A DNA stretch of 64,000 nt from NCBI GenBank assembly GCA_964023205.1, contig OZ026851.1, forward strand, positions 9,093,637-9,157,636, given 5' to 3'. The first letter of the stretch is position 1. The number at the start of each line of letters is the position of its first letter. Position numbers and translations under genes: made by a program. Below the pieces are notes generated by a model. It was not told where the DNA came from. It ran no database searches and saw nothing but the letters and a program-made list of their open reading frames with translations. Of the stretch, positions 53,826-60,510 are shown in pieces. The stretch comes from Lutraria lutraria (taxonomy: Eukaryota; Mollusca; Bivalvia; Venerida; Mactridae).

Positions 53826-55516
53826 AGCATTTTAGAAATGGCAGTTTGAGAGAAAAAAATTTAGCGCGGATGCTTTACGGGACCAATTTTTATCTTGCAT
53901 TTACTCTTTTATTGTAGATAGTATAAACATGGGACCATTACATACAAGTAGTGTGGATCTATGGAAATCTGTGATTAGAACAGCTTTGGTATAGTATGGT
54001 TACTTTTGGTTTTATTACATTTCTAGAATTGACAATTTGGGAGAAAATTTCCTGGCGTCACGATTTTTTGACAAATCTAATTTGTTATTTTCTCCTTAAG
54101 TGTTGTTGGTACATGCATGCAACTTTACTTACAAGTAGTTGGCATCAACAAAAGTTGGTGGCAACGTTGAATTTGCTATGCTCTGCTTACTTTTGACTTT
54201 ATTGAAATTCTAGAAATGACCGTCTTCGTGAAAGTTCTCCGAGAGTTGCGGACAATCTTTGATGTTCAATATCTCTAGTATTATTTGATCGGCAGCATTG
54301 AGATTACACATGCCAGTAATAGACATCAATGGAAATCAGTGGCACAAAAGGCATGACCATGCTACGTTTACTTTGGATTTTATTAACGTTTTAGAAATGT
54401 CAGTTTGAGAGAAAGTCTTCTTGCGTTGAAGCTTTACGACCAATTTTTATCTTGCATTTAGTCTTTAATTGTAGATAGTACAAACATGGGACCATTACAT
54501 ACAAGTAGTGTGGATCAATGGAAATCTGTGATGAGAACAGATTTGGTATAGTATGGTTACTTTTGGTTTTATTACATTTCTAGAATTGACAGTTTGGGAG
54601 AAAATTTCCTGGCGTCAACATTTTTTGACAAATCTAATTTTTTATTTTCTCCTTAAGTGTTGTTGGTACATGCATGCAACTTTACTTACAAGTAGTTGGC
54701 ATCAACAAAAGTTGGTGGCAACGTTGAATTTGCTATGGTCTACTTACTTTTGACTTTATTGAAATTCTAGAAACGACCATCTTCGTGAAAGTTCTCCGAG
54801 AGTTGTGGACAATCTTTGATGTTCAATATCTCTAGTATTATTTGATCGGCAGCATTGAAATTACACATGCTAGTAATAGACATCAATGGATATCAGTGGC
54901 ACAAAAGGCATGACCATGCTACGTTTAGTTTGGATTTTATTAACGTTTTAGAAATGTCAGTTTGAGAGAAAATCTTCTTGCGTTGAAGCTTTACGACCAA
55001 TTTTTATCTTGCATTTAGTCTTTAATTGTAGATAGTACAAACATGGGACCATTACATACAAGTAGTGTGGATCAATGGAAATCTGTGATGAGAACAGATT
55101 TGGTATAGTATGGTTACTTTTGGTTTTATTACATTTCTAGAATTGACAGTTTGGGAGAAAATTTCCTGGCGTCAACATTTTTTGACAAATCTAATTTTTT
55201 ATTTTCTCATTAAGTGTTGTTGGTACATGCATGCAACTTTACTTACAAGTAGTTGGCATCAACAAAAGTTGGTGGCAACGTTGAATTTGCTATGCTCTGC
55301 TTACTTTTGACTTTATTGAAATTCTAGAAACGACCATCTCCGTGAAAGTTCTCCGAGAGTTGCGGACAATCTTTGATGTTCAATATCTCTACCATTATTT
55401 GATCGGCAGCATTGAAATTACACATGCTAGTAATAGACATCAATGGAAATCAGTGGCACAAAAGGCATGACCATGCTACGTTTACTTTGGATTTTATTAA
55501 CGTTTTAGAAATGGCA
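53826..55516 (+). repeat. B-free, diverged terminal A units of the satellite
   Basis: Three consecutive A units (marker positions 53996, 54553 and 55110, exactly 557 bp apart) close the array with no B block. They carry variants not noticed elsewhere, such as GAGAAAGTCTTC, TCAACATTTTTTG, TTCTCATTAAG, CCATCTCCGTG and CTACCATTATT, as expected at a satellite edge that escapes homogenisation. The last unit stops after TTTTAGAAATGGCA (55516), inside the segment that flanks B blocks elsewhere. Confidence 0.9.
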
Positions 55517-56330
55517 AAGTAATTTGTGTGTAGGTAGCTTTCATAGAGTATTGTGGTATTAAAACCTTGGCACTGTGGCCTTTCTTGTATTTTATTTCTA
55601 CTAGTTATTATACATTTTACTAAAAGTTTATATGTACTTACCAAGTTTATACTCTGAGACTCAGTCACTGACAAACATGTTTATTGTTGTATATTTTCAG
55701 TCTACATTGTAGATGTCTACTCTGCTTATACTTCATGTTGAAAGATCACATGGACTACAGCATTCAGTCATATAGAAGACACACTCTTGTTCTTGTCTAT
55801 GTATATACATTATTTTATATCTTAACCGAGAAAACTCAAAGATTTACATATCAATGAGACGCAGTTAAAGCTTAGTTATCTCCCCTTTCTTTAGTGTGTA
55901 TTACTCAGATAAACTCGAGATCAATAAATAGAATGTAACATTTTTCTTTACAAAACAGAGGTGGCAAAAATTTATGTTTATCTTAAAGTTAATATATATC
56001 TATGAAATTAATATTTGATGATTCTGATTGTAAATTAAGTTTATACATTATTGATTACTGACTGGATAAGATATAGTAATCATATTTTTTGTACTCAGTA
56101 TTAAAACTAGTTTTTGTAGATGGTCTGTCTACTTTCATTTAAAATGAATTTATATTGTTGATAGGTTCTCATTTGTTTTCTATGATACAAAATATTCATT
56201 AATTACTAGTAATTGTTCAAGCATGTAAGTCAGTTTCTGTCGACTTTCTTTTTACACTTATTTATGTTTTCTGGTTTACAATTAGATTTTTATGAAGGAT
56301 GTCGCAAAAATTCCTTGTCCTACATTTTTT
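55517..56330. other. AT-rich unique flank of the satellite, no gene seen
   Basis: The sequence is AT-rich and not part of either satellite. I see no long reading frame with coding character; a 74-codon minus-strand open stretch (55450-55674) straddles the satellite edge and is not credible. A TTATCTCCCC motif near 55876 resembles ends of dispersed repeats, but no paired end was found. Confidence 0.6.
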
Positions 56331-56553
56331 ATGCCCCTGTTAATGGAAATGGCATAATTGCATAAAGTGGTCAGTCCGTCCTTCATTCGGTTCTAAGTTT
56401 GGTTTCCAATGATAACTCAAGAAATATTTCTTGGATTGGTTTCGTATTTTACCTGAAGGTGTATGATAATAAAATACAGACTAAGTGTAATTTCAGTTAA
56501 AATCCAAACATTTTCACAGGAGTTATGGCCCCTTTTTTACTTAATTGGGGCAT
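56331..56553. mobile_element. Miniature inverted-repeat element with ATGCCCC/GGGGCAT ends
   Basis: The interval opens with ATGCCCCTGTTAAT and closes with TTAATTGGGGCAT, short imperfect inverted ends. Inside are GGTCAGTCCGTCC, GATAACTCAAGAA and GGAGTTATGGCCCC, which I recognise from a dispersed non-coding repeat frequent in bivalve genomes. It encodes nothing and looks decayed. The family assignment is from memory of similar sequences and needs a repeat-library search. Confidence 0.6.
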
Positions 56554-56621
56554 TCATGTTCTCTGGACACATTTGTAGCAGTGTGTGTATTATATTTATA
56601 AATTGGCTGGGATATTCACCA

Positions 56622-56678
56622 GCCCAATTAGCTCAGTAGGTAGAGCATCTGACTTGCAAGCAGGTCCCACATCAGGAA
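56622..56678 (+). pseudogene. tRNA-Ala-like sequence, copy 1 (box B deleted)
   Basis: The sequence has a box A-like TAGCTCAGTAGG and an anticodon-loop-like CTTGCAA (TGC), but jumps from GCAGGTC to CCACATCAGGAA. Compared with copy three, about 13 bases holding the T arm and box B are gone, so it cannot fold as a tRNA and lacks a complete internal RNA polymerase III promoter. Open frames across this region only reflect tRNA-like DNA. Confidence 0.75.
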
Positions 56679-56872
56679 CATCATTTTCTGTCTCTTACAT
56701 TTGGTGCCTTGAGTCACATACTAGCGTTGGAATCCTAGAGCTAGGATGTGGCATACAGCTGGGTTAGTTTAAAGAGCCTGTGGTTGTCGCGATTAATTTA
56801 TTTTGTGTAAAAAGGAAGGAGGAATGTAACAGTGTGTATATTATGTTTATAAATTGGCTGGGATATTCACCT

Positions 56873-56929
56873 GCCCAATTAGCTCAGTTGGTAGAGCATC
56901 TGACTTGCAAGCAGGTCCCACATCAGGAA
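56873..56929 (+). pseudogene. tRNA-Ala-like sequence, copy 2 (box B deleted)
   Basis: Same structure and same deletion as copy one, with an intact box A (TAGCTCAGTTGG). The shared deletion shows that copies one and two descend from one truncated unit, or that one was copied from the other. Confidence 0.75.
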
Positions 56930-57122
56930 CATCATTTTTCCTCCTCCTATTACATTTGGTGCCATGTGTGACTAGCCTTGGAATCCTAGAGCTAGGATGA
57001 AGCATACGGCTAGGTTAGTTTTAAAAGCCTGTGGTTGTCGCGATTAATTTACTTTGTATAAAAGGAAGGAAAAATATAGCGGTGTGTATATTATATTTAT
57101 AAATTGGCTGGGATATTCACCA

Positions 57123-57192
57123 GCCTGGTTAGCTCAGTTGGTAGAGCATCTGACTTGCAAGCAGGTCGCGGGTTTGAGCCCCGCATCGGGAA
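57123..57192 (+). tRNA. tRNA-Ala(TGC)-like sequence, copy 3, with boxes A and B
   Basis: Box A TAGCTCAGTTGG and box B GGTTTGAGCCC are both present, and the D arm (GCTC/GAGC) and T arm (GCGGG/CCCGC) pair perfectly. The acceptor halves GCCTGGT and ATCGGGA pair with two wobbles and one terminal mismatch. The loop CTTGCAA would give anticodon TGC (alanine). The anticodon stem has an A-G mismatch and a T-G pair, and the region from position 26 to 48 is three bases short. A tRNA-derived SINE head or pseudo-tRNA is therefore more likely than a working tRNA gene. Confidence 0.5.
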
Positions 57193-57220
57193 CATTATTT
57201 TCCTCCTCCTATTACACATT

Positions 57221-57634
57221 TCTAGTTCAAATATTGTTCTCTCGTGAAATTCATCACTGTTCTGTCTACTGCCATTTTGCTGTATATGATGTTTTCTAAG
57301 CTACACTTTGATATCCATTTTTCAAACACTAAGTAGTATTGAAATCTTACATGTTCTTAACATTACTTCTAATAATATTTTAACTCCTTTGCAAACTGAT
57401 AGTTTTGCTTTTTATATTTTAATTACCAAAATTGTCCTCGCCATGAGGTCATCTTCTTTGTAATGATTAAAATTTGTGATTAATTTCTAGTTGAGTGAAC
57501 TGTTTACGTTACTACATGTATACGAGGAAAGTTGATATTTGTTTTAAAACTTTGATTGTTCTTATTCAAACTTCTTCATGTCAATTGCGTGAGATATATG
57601 TTATGTGATAACTGATCACTATTGAAAATTTACA
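57221..57634. other. AT-rich spacer, nothing recognised
   Basis: No repeat structure, RNA gene or credible coding frame was seen between the tRNA-like tandem repeat and the pogo-like element. Confidence 0.5.
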
Positions 57635-57636
57635 TA

Positions 57637-58178
57637 CAGTCGAAACTCATTATATCGAAATCGCTTATATCGAAATCCCGCTTATATCGAAGTCCCGATT
57701 TTTATCCTTATTACATATTTAAAAAACGCACGTATATATCGAATTCGTGGTTCTCGATAGTTTTATATATCGAAGTAGATTTTCGGTCCGAACCAAATAT
57801 TTTCAACTATAAAGTGACCACCTATGTCGAACCAATTATGTCGCTGTATAAACATGTTAGTGTCCATTCTCACGATTATAAAACTGATACAAACTTTTCG
57901 TTGATGATACAAATTATTATTAATGGTGCTATACGCTCATCTTATGCATATTTGAAATGTATATAGCAAAATAAATATATCGAAAGTACCCGTATAAGTA
58001 CCAGTATAAATGCCGTATTCTTATTACCCGTTACCATCCCGTACACTAAATAACACGATTACGTTATCATTATGACATACTGACTTAAACACGGGTATCG
58101 AAATTCCTATATCGAAGTTCATTTATATTGAAGTATTTTGGCAAGTCCCACCAACTTCGATATAACGAGTTTTGACTG
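57637..58178. mobile_element. Non-autonomous pogo/Tigger-like element (542 bp), TA target duplication
   Basis: The ends are inverted repeats: CAGTCGAAACTCATTATATC on the left and, read on the minus strand, CAGTCAAAACTCGTTATATC on the right (two mismatches over about 23 bp). A TA dinucleotide flanks each side (57635-57636 and 58179-58180). Both arms repeat short TATATCGAA modules, so the ends are multimeric inverted repeats. CAGT termini with TA duplications fit the pogo/Tigger branch of Tc1/mariner elements. An open stretch of 114 codons starts outside the left end and runs through the repeats; it has no transposase character. Confidence 0.8.
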
Positions 58179-58243
58179 TATTTTAATGGAGCAATTTGCA
58201 GTATTTTTCAGTCCTTGAACCTCTACAGGACCTGTGCATTGTT

Positions 58244-58257
58244 AGGTCAGTAGGTCA
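58244..58257 (+). promoter_or_regulatory. DR2 nuclear-receptor-type motif
   Basis: AGGTCA-GT-AGGTCA is a perfect direct repeat with two-base spacing, a form bound by some RXR heterodimers in animals. It lies just outside the pogo-like element. It is probably part of a dispersed repeat; function is unknown. Confidence 0.4.
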
Positions 58258-58369
58258 AATGTCACATAAAGGGGGCATTGTGGTATAAAAACATACATGT
58301 TTCACTTTGCAAGAGACATTTACCTTAACATATCTAACAAGATGTTTTTGAAACAACGCCCCATCCAGG

Positions 58370-58388
58370 TGACCTTGACCTTTGACCT
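58370..58388 (-). promoter_or_regulatory. Triple AGGTCA array (DR1 plus DR0)
   Basis: On the minus strand three AGGTCA half-sites follow one another at 58388-58383, 58381-58376 and 58375-58370, with spacings of one and zero bases. DR1 is the RXR/HNF4/COUP-type site, and TCAAGGTCA also fits monomeric ERR/SF-1 sites. Similar GACCTTGACCTTTGACC strings are, to my knowledge, common in molluscan dispersed repeats, so this may be repeat-borne rather than a working enhancer. Confidence 0.4.
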
Positions 58389-58780
58389 AAAAATGTGGTT
58401 GTCATGAGGAACCAACATATTCTGTGTTATATAATTATTGTGTTGATTAAAAAAGAAAACAATAAAAGCTGCTTAAAATATTTATTTGTTGTCGTAAAAT
58501 AATAAATGTCTTGCTCTCACAAATATTAATGGATGAATTTCAATGGGCAACAAATTCTAGGTAGAATTTCTATGAACGAATCGGATACGGCTGAAAATTC
58601 TGGGCACAAATCTTTGGAGAAAAATTTGATCATTTTAAAAGAATGAAATTGAGACTTATTTTCCCCATTAGATCATTCATCCATTAATTTTCAATGAGTG
58701 GAAGTCAGATTTACAGAGGAATATATGCCATATATAAATGTGCAAAAAAAATGAGACTTCAAAAAACTATCAAGCAAATA
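58389..58780. other. AT-rich spacer with a short inverted repeat
   Basis: No gene was seen. TTAATGGATGAA (from about 58527) and its reverse complement TTCATCCATTAA (from about 58676) are about 140 bp apart, possibly the remains of a small foldback element, but target duplications were not found. Confidence 0.35.
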
Positions 58781-58786
58781 ATTAAA

Positions 58787-58852
58787 ACAATTATAACAGC
58801 TTTCACAGACCAGAGGACCATGTGGCATGACATAAAGCAAGGAAAATAGTGA
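58787..58852 (+). repeat. Diverged direct repeat, copy 1 (204-bp spacing)
   Basis: ATAACAGCTTTCACAGA through CATGTGGCATGACA to GGAAAATAG matches, with many changes, the segment 204 bp further on (about 58991-59056). This looks like an old local duplication. Confidence 0.5.
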
Positions 58853-58990
58853 CGACAATTAAAAATTGCAATTTCTGATCTTTAAACGTTCAATATGATA
58901 CCAACAATAGAATATACATGCAAGACAATAATCCATCAATTAATCCAACAAACTGTATTTTGTAAACTGGTCATTTGGAAAAATGATTAG

Positions 58991-59056
58991 CCAATCATAA
59001 CAGCTTTTATAGATTAGAAGATCATGTGACATGACACAAACCAATGAAAATAGCTG
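58991..59056 (+). repeat. Diverged direct repeat, copy 2
   Basis: Partner of 58787-58852: ATAACAGCTTTTATAGA, CATGTGACATGACA and TGAAAATAG occur in the same order and spacing. Confidence 0.5.
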
Positions 59057-59130
59057 TTACAACAAGTTCTATTTTCTCTAGAGAGCCAATAGTAAATTTA
59101 TATATGAAATTTGGACACACAATAGTGTGT

Positions 59131-59202
59131 GGGTTTGTGGTGTAGAGGATAAGCTGCCTAACTGATAATCCGGAGATCGTGAGTTCAACCCCAACTCAGG
59201 TA
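59131..59202 (+). pseudogene. tRNA-Ile(GAT)-like sequence, probably tRNA-derived SINE head
   Basis: Box A-like TGGTGTAGAGG and box B-like AGTTCAACCCC have the spacing of a tRNA, and the loop CTGATAA would carry anticodon GAT. The stems are poor: the anticodon stem CCTAA/TCCGG and the T stem GTGAG/CCAAC each have two mismatches, and the acceptor halves hardly pair. This is a decayed tRNA-derived element rather than a functional gene. I did not find its tail or target duplications. Confidence 0.5.
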
Positions 59203-59469
59203 AGAATATTTATAAATTGAATAAAAATTGTATAAATTGTAATATGTTCTGTATGTGCACTAACTAGTCAACTAACCCTTCTAAGAAACTAATATGAGCA
59301 CTACTAACACTAACATGATCACAACTCGCAGTAGCAGTAATGACATCCTAACCTGGCATAACATAATATGTACACCACTCACACCATAACATGTAAAAGC
59401 AAGTAACAATAAAACAGTGAGTTAATTAATAATATTAAATTATTTAATTTAAAAAAAAAATTCTGCATT
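59203..59469. other. AT-rich spacer, nothing recognised
   Basis: No coding frame or structured repeat was seen; part may be the tail of the tRNA-derived element before it. Confidence 0.4.
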
Positions 59470-59683
59470 CATTTTTTTTTTAATGCACCAGTATTCTCTT
59501 TTGCAAATTAGCAATTTTAATGCAGAAAAAAATGTAACAATCAAAGGGAGGTAATAATTGTCTCCCTTTGACTGCAGGATCTACTGAACACATTTTTTTT
59601 TCTTAACAATTCTGATTTTCCAGATAATCAGGGGATTTATTGACTGAATCGACCCAAAAGAGAATATTGGTGCATTAAAAATG
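59470..59683. mobile_element. Foldback/MITE-like element with nested palindrome
   Basis: The outer arms are inverted repeats: AATGCACCAGTATTCTCTTT within 59470-59503, and on the minus strand AATGCACCAATATTCTCTTT within 59655-59683. In the middle is a perfect 10-bp palindrome pair, TCAAAGGGAG and CTCCCTTTGA, separated by about 11 bases (from 59543). There is no coding capacity. The nested inverted repeats suggest a non-autonomous DNA element that can form a hairpin. Confidence 0.65.
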
Positions 59684-59933
59684 TAGAAAAATAAATATAT
59701 AAGACAACCGGCTTATTAAAAAAAAACAACATAAAATGAATAAAAAAGTATTTTTCAAGTATGGACATGTTGTTTACTACATGTAACAGAAACAAAACTT
59801 CTTTACATTACATATACATTAAACAAAACAACATAGTATGGATTTCTACAATGATAAATAATTATAAGCTGTAGTAAGCTGTAATGGCGGATCTTTTTTA
59901 ATAGATAACTTATGGGAACATAAAAGAAATAAT
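59684..59933. other. AT-rich spacer, possibly LINE 3' tail
   Basis: No gene was seen. Because it lies just downstream of the stop codon of the minus-strand LINE fragment, it may contain that element's 3' untranslated region. Confidence 0.35.
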
Positions 59934-60330
59934 TTAACCATATTGCAATGAAATGGATAGATACTGGGCTTCGTCACGTAATTTGAAACATTTATGAATA
60001 TATACCGAAAGTTGTTTAATTATTGTTTCATTTTCAGATGAGATTAGTTCAATAAATTTTGGCATATTTGGTCTATTCCAGAAATATTTTCTAATATACT
60101 TTTTTCGAATATTTGAATATAATTGACATTCTAAAACAAAATGGAATTCATCTTCAAGAGAATTGCAAACTTTACATTTCCTTTCATTTCTAGGTGTTTT
60201 ATTGGGTTTATTCCATCTTATCTTATATACCTACACACTAGAGAATGTGTGAACACGTAAATCAGTAATATAATTTTTTTTCTCGCCATTGTTTTTTTTA
60301 CATACAACCATCTTTATATAATACCTTTTG
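59934..60330 (-). pseudogene. Decayed non-LTR retrotransposon (LINE), C-terminal fragment
   Basis: Read on the minus strand, an open frame without a useful start codon ends in TAA at 59934-59936. It contains NERKCKVCNSLEDEFHFVLE followed by CQLYSNIRKKYIRKYFWNRP, i.e. a C-x2-C-(x9)-H-x4-C zinc-knuckle-like cluster and an aromatic-rich stretch. This matches the C-terminal end of reverse-transcriptase polyproteins of non-LTR elements abundant in molluscs. Upstream the frame continues (YITDLRVHTFSSV) through one in-frame TAG at 60231-60233, so the copy is dead. The rest of the polyprotein is missing, a typical 5' truncation. The family is inferred from the motif pattern. Confidence 0.7.
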
Positions 60331-60387
60331 AAAACACAACATTGACAAGTAGATCACACATTTAAGAAACATTGAACTATAACTATC

Positions 60388-60510
60388 ACATTGACACAAA
60401 TTTTTATCTAAATTTATTAAAACATTTTGGTTTATTTTGGTAAATAAAGTCCAACTCTGCACAACAGCTAAATTATATCATTTAAACTCCTACACAAATA
60501 CGACTCCATA
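60388..60510 (+). repeat. Left flank of the minisatellite, related to the right flank
   Basis: CATTGACACAAATTTTTATC, TTATTAAAACATTTTGG and CCTACACAAATACGACTCCA have counterparts in the same order at 63343-63440 (ATTGACACTAATATTTATC, GTATTAAGACATTTTC, CCTACACAAAAATGACTCCA). The minisatellite therefore sits between two copies of the same sequence. Confidence 0.65.

Larger units (their letters stand above)
1..55516. repeat. Two-family higher-order satellite DNA array
   Basis: The whole interval consists of two satellite families, A (557-bp unit) and B (about 150-160-bp monomer), in higher-order repeats. Distances between successive B-block starts take a few values: 1008, 1170, 1329 (measured between block ends), 1580, 1727, 1886, 2121, 2283 and 2442 bp. 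These match one, two or three A units plus a block of three, four or five B monomers. In the common 2442-bp form the three A units are position-specific: the first has a CAAATTTGTT segment, the second GTGTTCTTGG, the third a one-base deletion (TTACTTTGG) and GAAAACTTTTTGG. The left end lies outside the window; the right end is at about 55516. No gene-like coding sequence is present. Monomer lengths near one nucleosome repeat are typical of centromeric or heterochromatic satellites, but nothing here proves that location. Confidence 0.97.
56579..57220 (+). repeat. Three-copy ~250-bp tandem repeat carrying a tRNA-like sequence
   Basis: The marker AAATTGGCTGG occurs at 56600, 56851 and 57101, giving periods of 251 and 250 bp. 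Copies one and two are full length (56579-56829 and 56830-57080); copy three (57081 to about 57220) stops after CCTCCTCCTATTACA. Each unit has a GTGTGTAT-ATTAT leader, the tRNA-like part, and (copies one and two) a tail with CCTAGAGCTAGGAT and GTGGTTGTCGCGATTAATTTA. Confidence 0.9.

Noticed and set aside
1..55516. CRISPR array
   Set aside because: Repeats are far too long, there are no unique spacers, and the surrounding DNA is eukaryotic in character.
55450..55674. 74-codon minus-strand open frame
   Set aside because: It straddles the satellite edge, is AT-rich and shows no domain or compositional sign of coding.
56585..57299. Three open frames over the tRNA-like tandem repeat
   Set aside because: Their shared peptide is the familiar spurious translation of tRNA D-arm and anticodon DNA (AQLVEHLTCKQV); the structure is explained by tRNA-like sequence.
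57622..57966. 114-codon open frame
   Set aside because: It starts outside the pogo-like element, crosses its terminal inverted repeat and translates the TATATCGAA modules. No transposase motif is present.
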